From: Actinomycetota bacterium
GTDB lineage: Bacteria > Actinomycetota > Geothermincolia > Fen-727 > Anoxymicrobiaceae
Assembly (NCBI GenBank): GCA_003154635.1
Contig: PMDX01000059.1
Location: 6,730 to 30,899, forward strand
Direction: 5' to 3'
DNA: 24,170 nt
Shown here: piece after piece, positions 12,666 to 20,817 of the stretch
Numbering within the stretch: the first letter of the stretch is position 1
Layout: every line of letters begins with the position of its first letter
Translations under genes and position numbers: made by a program
The notes under the pieces: model-generated
Databases searched by the model: none
What the model saw: only the letters and a program-made list of their open reading frames with translations
Told to the model about the DNA's origin: nothing

Positions 12666-15389
12666 TCAGGTCTCAACCCTGGTTCCAAGCGTGGCCATAA
12701 GGTCATTGGCCTCTTTGAAGGCGGGATCCGCCTCGTCGGTCACCGAGAGCAGCGTCCGGCACAAGGTCAGGGCGTCGACAACGAGGTCCGCGTTCGCGTA
12801 TAGGAGAGCCAGGTTTAGAAGTGAAGGCACGTGTTGGGCGTCGCTCAAAAGGGCTTTCTTGAGCTTCGCCTCGCAGGCGTTGTAGGCTCCATCGGCGTAC
12901 AGGAGGCACGCGAGATCGGAAAGGACGTCCGGGTCTTCCGGAGTGGTGTCCTCAATGAGCCTGGCGAGCCAGATCAACGTGTCGATGGAACACTCCGTCT
13001 CCGAGAAGTCTTCCAGCACCTTTCGCATGGATATCACGTTTTCGGGCTGCGGCGCCGCTCCCGGCAGTTGCATGATCTTATTGACCGCCGCCTCCAGGTC
13101 ACCGACCTCCAGCAACTTCGAGACTTCCACGAGCAGGTCGGCCGTGATGAGCGCCGCGCTCTGGGGGCTGCTGGTCCCGGACATCTCCCCCTCGCCGACG
13201 TCCTGGTGGTGCACGTAGGTGTCCATCGAGATGAGGATCGCCGTACCGAGGCTCACGGCCGACTGCTCTATCAGCTTGAACGGTTGAGTCCTGAACCCGT
13301 CGGGGTCGCTCCGGTACGCGTTGATTATCACCACGTTCGGAACTGCGGTGAAGATGTTGCTCACGTAGGGAGCTCGCTTGCTCCTGCCATGATTCCGCAG
13401 GAACACTGCGCGGGAGTAATCCTCTAGTGAGGCTCCGAGCCCTCCGTACGTCCGCTTTATCGAATAGCCCTCGGGCCCGTTGTTCGAGATCGCCATTACG
13501 ATCGAGCCCGCCTGGCGGGCGGCCTCCGCGAGGCGGCCCGCGGCGCCCTGTGGCGAAACGGCGTCGGCGGCCATGAACACGGTTACGCCCGCCTTGTGCA
13601 GGGCGCCCGACTCGACAAGCCGTCCCAGGACCTCGCCGGAAGACTCCGAAGGGCTTCCCGAAACGTCCAGCCCCGCGTGGATGCCGCTAACGTCGTCGCG
13701 CAGTGCCGCGACATCTCCGACGAGTTTGATAGCGGAGGGCCTCATCCCCGCAATTCCGTTGAGCCAGAGCTTCCTCGGGATGCCCACTACCCTCCCGTGC
13801 ACTAATAACATATATCCGCGAGGGTCGGTCGCGTGGCTATAGGGAAGCACTTCCGGGACAGCGCCGTGCCGTGCCTTGAGCACGCATTCCTCTCCTGTCG
13901 CAAGATCGAGCGCGAGGTACTCGGCCGCTTCCGGCTCGCTTGAGAAGAGCACCTGAAGGGGCACGTACCGTTCATCAACGGTGGACCCTATCCTGAGCGG
14001 CCTCTCCGAATGGACGACGCTCCGGTTCGCGCCGCCATCGCTGACGAGCTCCCTGAGCCTCTCCCTCAGGAATCCTCGTGACATGTTGTCGAGATAGAAC
14101 GCGTGCAGCTCTTCCCCTATCCGGTGGCGCAGCCCGGCGTCCTTGATGAGCCTCGAGCTTATCTGGGCAAACTCCTCCTCGTCAGCCGCCATAAGCGGGT
14201 ACTCCGGCGGGAAATAGTCCGGGTCGACGTTTCTGCAGGCGAACCCCACTAAGGGGAGCCTGCACAACATGGCCTCCAGACGCACTAGCCCACCGACTAT
14301 CGGTATCGTCTCTATGACAAAATCGGCGGCTCCGTAGTACTTCGAGCTGTCGTGTCCGGGCATGAGGAACCGGTCCTCGTAATGCGCGTAATCCGGCATA
14401 TTAAGCTTGAAGTACTCACGCGGGATCTCCCCCGTGATCAGTATGTGGTAATGGTCGGGGTTATCATCCAGGATCCGCCGCACCACCTCGAAGTAGTCGA
14501 ATATCTTTCCCTCGTCATCCCCCTCGGGAAGCAGGTCGATCTCGGACCCGGGCATCACCTTGAAGAAGCTTCCGACCGAGATCGAGACGGTGGCCGCCCC
14601 GGGTATGCCGAGCTCCTCCCTTGCCTCTCTACGGTCGCGCGGAACCAACTCGGCTGTCATGTGGACCACGCGGCTGCCGTCGATCTTTCTGTTTACGCGA
14701 GAGACCTCGCGGGCGAGGTCGCGGTATTCCACGAGGTAGTCGATGCAGTCCCTGCCCAGCCAGAACGAGTGATCGGCGTGGTTGAAATAGATGACCGTCG
14801 GTTTTTCCTCGAGCGCGGAGATAGCCACCGGGGCAGCCACCTCGAACGGGTGCGGGAAGAGGAACAGCAGCTCGGGCGTCTGCTCTTCGAGATACCTGTA
14901 CAGCGTCTCGGCCTTCTGGAGCATCGACAGCTCGCGGGTAAGGCACAACGTCTCGACTCCCATCTTGTCGAGCTCAGAGGAAAGCCGCGGATAAGACAGG
15001 GGCCTGTCGTCCAAGGCGGTCACGAATACGCCGATCTTCCAGTCGTCATCCCTCAACAACCTTATCCATTGCCTCATCACTTCTGAGTGCCCGCCTACGT
15101 CATACAATGCACTCGCGATAAATACGGCCTTACGCTTCTGGCGGGGTTTCCCGCCTGTTGTCGGCGACTTGAACCGGAAGAAGGCGCCGATGCTTGCCAG
15201 CACATCGTCCAGGTCCTCGTCGAACCACCCGATGTTCTTGTGGTCGGAGGTCTGCTGCGACCAGCCTATTTCGGCGGCGTGGTACGCGCATTGCATCGCG
15301 ACGTTGAATTCCTTTTCCTCCAGGGCTTTCAACGCGTGCCGCTTGAAGTCGAGGAATTTGAAATATGCGTTTTGCTCTTCTCTTCGCAC
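12666..15389 (-). CDS. Large glycosyltransferase with C-terminal TPR-like region, putative flagellin glycosyltransferase
   Basis: Three-part 907-residue protein. A short helical N-terminus (~1-85) precedes a GT-B type glycosyltransferase region (~85-460), seen as AVFIASALYDVGGHSEVMRQ, then SISVGSFFKVMP, HYHILITGEIP and the donor-side DRFLMPGHDSSKYYGAADFV plus GLVRLEAMLCRLPLVGFACR. A middle region (~470-780) that I cannot assign contains SIVMAISNNGPEGYSIKRTY. The C-terminus (~810-905) has two TPR-like helical pairs (DLACLLYADGAYNACEAKLK, LLNLALLYANADLVVDALTL). TPR-linked glycosyltransferases near flagellin often modify Ser/Thr of the filament, which is an inference here. The GTG start at 15389 is two codons past the stop of the upstream glycosyltransferase, so translation is probably coupled. 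The acceptor and sugar are unknown. Confidence 0.8.
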   Translation of the reverse strand: MRREEQNAYFKFLDFKRHALKALEEKEFNVAMQCAYHAAEIGWSQQTSDHKNIGWFDEDLDDVLASIGAFFRFKSPTTGGKPRQKRKAVFIASALYDVGGHSEVMRQWIRLLRDDDWKIGVFVTALDDRPLSYPRLSSELDKMGVETLCLTRELSMLQKAETLYRYLEEQTPELLFLFPHPFEVAAPVAISALEEKPTVIYFNHADHSFWLGRDCIDYLVEYRDLAREVSRVNRKIDGSRVVHMTAELVPRDRREAREELGIPGAATVSISVGSFFKVMPGSEIDLLPEGDDEGKIFDYFEVVRRILDDNPDHYHILITGEIPREYFKLNMPDYAHYEDRFLMPGHDSSKYYGAADFVIETIPIVGGLVRLEAMLCRLPLVGFACRNVDPDYFPPEYPLMAADEEEFAQISSRLIKDAGLRHRIGEELHAFYLDNMSRGFLRERLRELVSDGGANRSVVHSERPLRIGSTVDERYVPLQVLFSSEPEAAEYLALDLATGEECVLKARHGAVPEVLPYSHATDPRGYMLLVHGRVVGIPRKLWLNGIAGMRPSAIKLVGDVAALRDDVSGIHAGLDVSGSPSESSGEVLGRLVESGALHKAGVTVFMAADAVSPQGAAGRLAEAARQAGSIVMAISNNGPEGYSIKRTYGGLGASLEDYSRAVFLRNHGRSKRAPYVSNIFTAVPNVVIINAYRSDPDGFRTQPFKLIEQSAVSLGTAILISMDTYVHHQDVGEGEMSGTSSPQSAALITADLLVEVSKLLEVGDLEAAVNKIMQLPGAAPQPENVISMRKVLEDFSETECSIDTLIWLARLIEDTTPEDPDVLSDLACLLYADGAYNACEAKLKKALLSDAQHVPSLLNLALLYANADLVVDALTLCRTLLSVTDEADPAFKEANDLMATLGTRVET

Positions 15390-15392
15390 TTC

Positions 15393-16445
15393 TCAGCCCC
15401 AGTTCGGCGTTGCCGTGTTGAGCAACGTTGACGCGTGTTTCTGCTTCAAGAGGGCCGCATAGAGACCTTCCCAGAGGAAGGAGAAGTCGGTCACGTCCCA
15501 CAACCTTGCCGCCGCGAGCGCCTTCAGACCCATCGCCCGTCTCGCGTCCGGGTTCTCTATGAGGAAGGTGAGTCTCGAGAGCCACTCCCGGGGCCTCGAG
15601 CACAAAAAGCCGTTTTCGCCTTCGGTTATCAATCGTTCGTAAGACGCGGCCGGGCTTGCAAGAAACGGGATGGCCAGCCTCCCGTATTCGATGCCCTTGA
15701 GGTGGCTTTTGCACGAGTTGAACCTGTTGTCGACAAGCGGCACGAGGCCTATGTCGAACCGCGTCAGCGTCTCGGGGTACTCGTAGAAGTTTACGGCCGG
15801 GAAAAAGATCTTCTGGTCGTCAGGTATCCCCGTCAGTGAATCGAAGATATTCTCCGGACCGCCGATAGCGACCTGGACGAAAGGGTATTTCCTGCAAATC
15901 CTTTCGAGCGTGCTCATGACTATCTTGAAGTCCTCCACGTGCGACTGCGAGCCCGCCCAGCCGATGACCACTTTGCCGTCATCTTCGCGGCCCGGCCGGT
16001 CCCAGTGCTCGTCGGAGAAATCCGTGCAGTTGGGAAGCGGGAACATGTACTGGTTGTAAGAGCTGTAAAGCTCGGCGAGCTCGCTCGTGGCCACAGTGAC
16101 GGCGTCGGCCTCCTTCATGCACTGCATCATCAGTCCGATCTTGCCGTCGCGGAACTCCTCGAAAGCGGGGTTCTGGGCGGGAATAGCCTGTATATCGTCG
16201 TCCATATCGTAAACGCGCACTTTTCCCGCTTCTCCGAGCTTGCGCATCAGGTCGAGCGCCCGCTGTGATTGGGCGAGCTGGAATACGTAGAGATCGTATG
16301 AGAGGTCCGGGACATCGTCGATGTCAACCGCGAGATCCTCTGTGAAGAGCACCTCGTTTCCGCGCTCCTCAAGCTGTTTCCCCGGGTAGAAACACCTGTA
16401 GAAACCGCCACCCTGATAGTTAGCGAAAATGAAGAGTATTCTCAC
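15393..16445 (-). CDS. GT-B glycosyltransferase (group 1 / GT4-like)
   Basis: 350-residue cytoplasmic glycosyltransferase. It starts RILFIFANYQGGGFYRCFYP, with an early glycine-rich acceptor-side loop. The middle has VRVYDMDDDIQAIP, VTVATSELAELY and PLPNCTDF. The donor-binding half has VVIGWAGSQSHVEDF, VAIGGPENIF, IGLVPLVDNRFNSCKSHLKG and then IEYGRLAIPFLASPAASYER, which fits the C-terminal nucleotide-sugar site of GT4-type enzymes. GTG 16445 is preceded by GAGAGG at good spacing. It is the first gene of a two-gene minus-strand operon with the TPR glycosyltransferase and is divergent from the sugar-synthesis operon. The substrate is not deducible. A role in flagellin or surface glycan modification is inferred from position. 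Confidence 0.85.
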   Translation of the reverse strand: MRILFIFANYQGGGFYRCFYPGKQLEERGNEVLFTEDLAVDIDDVPDLSYDLYVFQLAQSQRALDLMRKLGEAGKVRVYDMDDDIQAIPAQNPAFEEFRDGKIGLMMQCMKEADAVTVATSELAELYSSYNQYMFPLPNCTDFSDEHWDRPGREDDGKVVIGWAGSQSHVEDFKIVMSTLERICRKYPFVQVAIGGPENIFDSLTGIPDDQKIFFPAVNFYEYPETLTRFDIGLVPLVDNRFNSCKSHLKGIEYGRLAIPFLASPAASYERLITEGENGFLCSRPREWLSRLTFLIENPDARRAMGLKALAAARLWDVTDFSFLWEGLYAALLKQKHASTLLNTATPNWG

Positions 16446-16833
16446 CCCGCACCTCTCTGGCTAGATTTACAGGCTTCTGCTTAGGCTATTAATACTCCCG
16501 CTCGCCGGGCGGCAAATCACCCGAAAGTTCGCCGGACACTGGACGAAAGATTGAGCCTGCGGAGCGAGCGTGAAGCGGACCGCATTTGGGCGCCTGTCAT
16601 CAATATATCCACGCGCAATGGTTCGCATGACCGATTAGAAGGCCGGCAATGAGGCATTTAATTACTTCGAGAAAATCCATAGTTCGGGGTGGTGGTCGCA
16701 GTTCAAGGGTGCATTCGCTCCAGCGCCACCGTAGGGTGAAACCAAGGACGTGCCGGCCAAAGAAACGCTGTTGGAGTACCGGCCGGACCTATCACCAGGG
16801 CAGCCGCTGTGCACTAGTTCCAGGAGAGATACA
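16446..16833. other. Divergent intergenic region (388 bases)
   Basis: It separates the leftward glycosyltransferase operon from the rightward sugar-synthesis operon, so it must hold at least two promoters. On the minus strand TTGCCG followed after 15 bases by TATTAAT is a weak sigma-70-like candidate. I see no convincing promoter on the plus strand and no sigma-28 or sigma-54 site. An Arg-rich 62-codon frame at 16649-16837 looks spurious. Nothing else is recognisable. Confidence 0.6.
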
Positions 16834-17868
16834 TTGAATGGCGAGTACGAAAAGCCGGTAAGGGCCGGCGTCATAGGGGCGGGATACATGGGCAGGCACC
16901 ACCTGAGGATTCTCGGCTCGCTCCCGTCAGCAGAACTGGTAGGCCTGTCGGACATTGACTCGGTCGGGGGAAGAGAGCTGGCCTTGAGCCTGGAGACCCG
17001 CTTTTTCAACAGCACGCGCGACCTGTTCGAAGAGGTCGAATGCGTTGTGATCGCGGTTCCGACAGAACTGCATTTCGAGTTCGCGTCATCGGCGCTTTAC
17101 GCCGGAAAGGACGTCCTGGTCGAGAAACCTATCTCGAGCACGCTGGTTCAGGCGCGCGAACTGTGTGACATAGCGAAAGAAACGGGGTCCATCTTCCAGG
17201 TCGGCCATGTCGAACGTTTCAACCCGGCGTGTCTGGAGCTCCAGCGCCTCGTCACAAACCCTTTCCTCATCTCCTGCGAGCGCCTGAGCCCCTACCTGGC
17301 CTCCTGGGTAAAAGATACGGGCGTAATTCTTGACCTCATGATCCACGACATAGATTTGACACTGAGCCTGGTCGGCAAGGAGGTCGTTCGGATCAACGCG
17401 CTTTCGAACTGCATTAAGTCGGAGGCCGAGGACCACGCGATCGCGCAACTCATGTTCTCTGACGGCACGATGGCCAACCTCGTGTCGAGCCGGATAAGCC
17501 AGGCTAAGGTCAGAAAGATATCCATTACCCAGCCCGATGAATTCATCTGCGCGGACCTTCTCAAGCAGACGATCGCGGTGCACCATTTCATATCAAGCGA
17601 CTACTTCTACGACTCGAGGATGGGATACAGGCAGGAGACCGTTACCGAAGTGCCGTACCTGAGCCGGTACGGCGAGCCGCTCAAGCTGGAGGTCGAAGAG
17701 TTCATCGACTGCGTCAGGACAAGGGAAAACCCCCTGGTTGATGGTGAAGCGGGGTTCAAAGCCCTGGAGCTTGCTCTCGGCATCATCGACTCCGCGGGAT
17801 TACTCAAGGTGAATTCATCGTTCATCATGAACGAGACCGGGCAGATCACCCCATCACGGATCAACTGA
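16834..17868 (+). CDS. Gfo/Idh/MocA family NAD(P)-dependent sugar oxidoreductase
   Basis: 344-residue dehydrogenase. The N-terminal Rossmann fold shows GVIGAGYMGRHHLRIL with the GxGxxG at residues 15-20. VVIAVPTELHFEFASSAL follows, then the family motif VLVEKPIS with the catalytic Lys at 98. VGHVERFNPA and a histidine-containing LMIHDIDLTLSLVG follow. These fit the branch that includes UDP-N-acetylglucosamine 3-dehydrogenases (GnnA/WlbA type), but the substrate is not proven. I chose TTG 16834 because AGGAG lies 7 bases before it and residues upstream in the frame do not match the family. It is the first gene of the plus-strand operon. No partner aminotransferase is in the window. Confidence 0.88.
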   Translation: MNGEYEKPVRAGVIGAGYMGRHHLRILGSLPSAELVGLSDIDSVGGRELALSLETRFFNSTRDLFEEVECVVIAVPTELHFEFASSALYAGKDVLVEKPISSTLVQARELCDIAKETGSIFQVGHVERFNPACLELQRLVTNPFLISCERLSPYLASWVKDTGVILDLMIHDIDLTLSLVGKEVVRINALSNCIKSEAEDHAIAQLMFSDGTMANLVSSRISQAKVRKISITQPDEFICADLLKQTIAVHHFISSDYFYDSRMGYRQETVTEVPYLSRYGEPLKLEVEEFIDCVRTRENPLVDGEAGFKALELALGIIDSAGLLKVNSSFIMNETGQITPSRIN

Positions 17869-17988
17869 GCCGGGCATGAAAGACCAGATCTTGAGGGCGG
17901 TACCTGGAGGCCGCCTGAGACCCGGGCCCGGAGAGACCCGGCACTGGAAGTGCGCGGTAACGGGACAGGAAAGGAGCAAGAGCAAGGC

Positions 17989-18708
17989 ATGGCTTGCGAC
18001 TTCTCTATAAAGCACTACGAAGAAATACTCGAGACAGCGAAGAGGCTCGGTTACGGGTTCTGCGACTTCACCGGGAAGCGGCGCACGCCGGGCAAGAAGC
18101 TGTACCTGCGGCACGATGTCGACCTCTCCCTGGCAATGGCCCTGGAGATTGCGCGCGTGGATCACGCGCTCGGGGTCAGCTCCACGTTCTTCGTGCTCAA
18201 CGAATGTGATTTTTACTCCATCCTCGACGGTGAGACTATCGACCAGGTCAAATCCATAAGCGACCTGGGGCACGATGTCGGTCTCCATATCGACGTCCGC
18301 GACACCGTCAGCAGGGGCGCGGACCTCGAGGAGTTCGTCTCGCGGTCTATAGAGCTGTTCAAGACGTTTCTACCCGTCGAAGATGTTGTGGCCTTCCATA
18401 TCCCCGACCCGGAGATCCTGCACCTCGAGTTCCGGCGCTTTTCCTGCACGTACGAGCCCCGGTTCTTCAGCAACATCGAATATATCTCTGACAGCGCCAG
18501 GAACTGGAGAGGTGAGTGCGCCTGTTCGAGGCTCGAGCGCGCGAAAGGTGATGTCCAGCTGCTTCTTCATCCGTTCTGGTGGGTTGCCGGCAGCGACTTC
18601 ATGTCGGCCGGGGCATCCGTCCTTGCGGACGAGATCCGCCACACAAAGCTCGTCCTGGCCAAGAACGCCCCACCCATAGGTGTGCTGGACATCGGCGCGG
18701 AGGCTTGA
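17989..18708 (+). CDS. WbmS-like polysaccharide deacetylase family protein
   Basis: 239-residue protein with the (beta/alpha)7 NodB-like pattern of WbmS-type proteins. It has FSIKHYEEILETAKRLGYGF at the N-terminus, the metal motif LRHDVDLSLAMALEIA (His-Asp-Val-Asp), STFFVLNECDFYS, the second metal motif DLGHDVGLHIDV and a C-terminal LLLHPFWW. These enzymes are thought to de-N-acetylate surface sugars, and the catalytic Asp and His residues appear intact. The ATG at 17989 fits the family N-terminus, but its ribosome site is poor (AAGG one base away, AGGAG 13 bases away). A GTG at 17950 would add 13 non-conserved residues. The gene ends two bases before the LpxD-like gene. Confidence 0.8.
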   Translation: MACDFSIKHYEEILETAKRLGYGFCDFTGKRRTPGKKLYLRHDVDLSLAMALEIARVDHALGVSSTFFVLNECDFYSILDGETIDQVKSISDLGHDVGLHIDVRDTVSRGADLEEFVSRSIELFKTFLPVEDVVAFHIPDPEILHLEFRRFSCTYEPRFFSNIEYISDSARNWRGECACSRLERAKGDVQLLLHPFWWVAGSDFMSAGASVLADEIRHTKLVLAKNAPPIGVLDIGAEA

Positions 18709-18710
18709 GA

Positions 18711-19616
18711 GTGTTCACGTACGGCGACCTGGTAGCTTTTCTGCGGGACCTGGAGCTCTGCCGTCCGCAAGCCCCGGATGATATTGCCGCGCCGATAACC
18801 GGGTTCTCAGCGATTGACCGTTCGCTTCCGGGCACGCTCTCGTGGTCGAGGTCGACCGAATCGGACCTCTCACAAGTAAACTCCCTTGCGGTCATAGTCC
18901 CCTGCGGAGCCCGTGTCACCAACCCCGGCGGCATCGCAATAATTTATTCACACAGTCCGAGACTCGCGTTCGTCAAGGCGATGGAGAGATTCCTGCCGGC
19001 CGAAGAGAATTCGGGAATATCCGATGAGGCGCACGTAGAAGAAGGGGCGGTGATCGGCGAAGGTGTCGAGATCGGCCCGTATGCGTATATCTCCCCAGGC
19101 GCCAGGATTGGCGATGGCACTATCATCCGCGCTAACGTCAGCATCTACGGAAACGTCACTATCGGCTCGCACTGCCGAGTGCACAGCGGAGTAGTTATCG
19201 GGACGGACGGATACGGATACGAACGCGAGATCGGCACCGCCTGCAAGTTCAGGCACATCGGCGGGGTCGTGATTGGAAACGACGTCGAGATAGGAGCCAA
19301 CACCTGCATCGACAGGGGAACCCTCTACGACACCGTGGTCGAAGATGGAGCCAAGATAGACAACCTGTGCCATATCGCGCATAACGTCGTAATAGGAAAG
19401 AACGTACTCGTGATCGCGTGCTCGATGATAGGTGGTTCGGCCCTCATCGGCGAGGGGGCGTGGCTGGCGCCCGGCGTGCGGATCCGTGACGGAATCACGG
19501 TCGGGCGGGGAGCGACGTGTGGTATGGGCGCCGTTGTGGTAAGAGACGTCGGTGATGAAGAAATAGTCGCGGGTGTCCCCGCAAAACCCTCGGCCCGGTT
19601 CAAGAAACCGGATTGA
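18711..19616 (+). CDS. LpxD-like N-acyltransferase (left-handed beta-helix)
   Basis: 301-residue acyltransferase with an N-terminal uridine-binding-like domain (FTYGDLVAFLRDLEL to about 95) and a hexapeptide-repeat beta-helix (~105-295): EEGAVIGEGVEIGPYAYISP, ARIGDGTIIRANVSIYGNVT and then HIGGVVIGNDVEIGANTCID. The segment DRGTLYDTVV, KIDNLCHIAHNVVIGKN matches LpxD, where the His of AHN is catalytic. LpxD transfers a 3-hydroxyacyl chain to UDP-3-acyl-glucosamine in lipid A synthesis. Homologues in sugar clusters acylate amino sugars of other glycans. GTG 18711 has GGAGG seven bases upstream. No other lpx gene is in the window, so a non-lipid-A role is more likely but unproven. Confidence 0.85.
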   Translation: MFTYGDLVAFLRDLELCRPQAPDDIAAPITGFSAIDRSLPGTLSWSRSTESDLSQVNSLAVIVPCGARVTNPGGIAIIYSHSPRLAFVKAMERFLPAEENSGISDEAHVEEGAVIGEGVEIGPYAYISPGARIGDGTIIRANVSIYGNVTIGSHCRVHSGVVIGTDGYGYEREIGTACKFRHIGGVVIGNDVEIGANTCIDRGTLYDTVVEDGAKIDNLCHIAHNVVIGKNVLVIACSMIGGSALIGEGAWLAPGVRIRDGITVGRGATCGMGAVVVRDVGDEEIVAGVPAKPSARFKKPD

Positions 19617-19657
19617 GCTCCCTCGGCCCGGTAGAATCACGATGTTTGGAGGCGGAT

Positions 19658-19747
19658 ATGGGGAAATGTCGCTTAGAATACTGGAATCAGTCCTTCGAAT
19701 GGTCTAAGCCGGATTCACGCTTCCGGCGGATACTGGATGTGAAATGA
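19658..19747 (+). CDS. Possible 29-residue leader peptide coupled to ATP-grasp gene
   Basis: ATG 19658 has GGAGG five bases upstream. The frame starts MGKCRLEYWNQSFEWSKPDS and ends in a TGA that overlaps the ATG of the next gene (ATGA). The overlap and strong ribosome site suggest translational coupling. The ATP-grasp gene's own ribosome site is weak, so it may depend on this ORF. The peptide is basic and aromatic, with no recognisable domain. Confidence 0.5.
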   Translation: MGKCRLEYWNQSFEWSKPDSRFRRILDVK

Positions 19748-20817
19748 AGAGAATCCTTGTTACAGGAGCCGGAGGTGCTCCCGGCTCCAATTTCGTGGAC
19801 TGCCTGAGGATGGCAGGCGAAGAATTCTACATCATAGGCTGCGATTCCAGTGAGTATCACCTCGAGCTCGCCGGGAATCTGGATGGGAAATACCTCGTTC
19901 CTCGCGCCGATGATCCCTGTTATCTCGAGGAACTCCGCAAGCTGATCGAGCACGAGAAGATAGATTTCCTTCATCCTCAACCGGACGTTGAAGTCCTGGC
20001 CATCGCCGGAAACATACAGTCGTTGGACGTGAAGACTTTTCTCCCTGACTTTTCGACAATCGAGCTTTGCCAGGACAAGAGCGGTTTCAATGCTCGCTTG
20101 CGAGAAGCGGGGGTTCCTGTTCCGGTATCATACAGGCTCGAGTCCAGAGAGGATCTCGAGCTCGCTTTTCGTTCGCTTACCGCTGGAGAACGAACACAGG
20201 AGAAGGCCTGGATCAGAGCAGTGCAGGGAGCCGGGTCAAGGGGAAGTCTGCCTATCTATGATGTCGATCAGGGGCACCAGTGGATAGACTTCTGGCATTC
20301 TTCGCGTGGCCTTTCTTACGAGGATTTCATGCTGAGCGAGTTCCTGCCCGGCAGGGAATTCGCGTTTCAGAGTCTCTGGAAAGACGGCGCGATAGTGACA
20401 TCACAGGCCAGGGAGAGACTGGAATACCTGTTCGGCAACCTGACTCCTTCCGGCCAGTCTTCAAGCCCTTCGGTGGCCAGAACATCACACGACGAAACGG
20501 TAAACCGTAACGCCAGTCAAGCGGTAGAGTCGGTTGACGGTAAAGCAGGGGGTGTTTTCTGCGTAGACCTGAAAGAAAACTGCGCCGGGATTCCCTGCGT
20601 GACAGAAATCAACTGCGGGAGATTCTTCACAACCAGCAATTTTTTCGCGTCAGCCGGATCCAACATGCCTTACTCTTATCTCAAGCTGGCGTTCGGAGAG
20701 AAACTCCCGCCACTGCCACGCTTCAACGCGGTAGAGGCAGGGCTCTATTGGATCAGAGGAATTGATATGGGGTTCAAGCTCGTCAGGGATGGCGAATGGA
20801 CGAGCCGAAAGATCTAG
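19744..20817 (+). CDS. ATP-grasp ligase (carbamoyl-phosphate-synthase-like)
   Basis: 357-residue protein with a Rossmann-like pre-ATP-grasp domain (RILVTGAGGAPGSNFVDCLR, ~3-22). The ATP-grasp fold follows: ELCQDKSGFNARLREAGVPV with the expected Lys, EKAWIRAVQGAGSRGSLPIY as the glycine-rich ATP loop, and EFLPGREFAFQSLW. CVTEINCGRFFTTSNFF carries the Mg-binding Glu-x-Asn near residue 300. The enzyme should form an acyl-phosphate and join it to an amine or thiol. The substrate is unknown, though such proteins occur in glycan and flagellar modification clusters. A Ser-rich stretch (SGQSSSPSVARTSHDETVNR, ~239-258) looks like a linker or insertion in the domain. ATG 19744 overlaps the leader ORF stop. 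The 3' end overlaps the HAD gene by 22 bases. Confidence 0.82.
   Translation: MKRILVTGAGGAPGSNFVDCLRMAGEEFYIIGCDSSEYHLELAGNLDGKYLVPRADDPCYLEELRKLIEHEKIDFLHPQPDVEVLAIAGNIQSLDVKTFLPDFSTIELCQDKSGFNARLREAGVPVPVSYRLESREDLELAFRSLTAGERTQEKAWIRAVQGAGSRGSLPIYDVDQGHQWIDFWHSSRGLSYEDFMLSEFLPGREFAFQSLWKDGAIVTSQARERLEYLFGNLTPSGQSSSPSVARTSHDETVNRNASQAVESVDGKAGGVFCVDLKENCAGIPCVTEINCGRFFTTSNFFASAGSNMPYSYLKLAFGEKLPPLPRFNAVEAGLYWIRGIDMGFKLVRDGEWTSRKI

Noticed and set aside
16649..16837. 62-codon plus-strand frame in the divergent intergenic region
   Set aside because: It is extremely Arg-rich with no domain, has a poor ribosome site and overlaps the start of the oxidoreductase gene.
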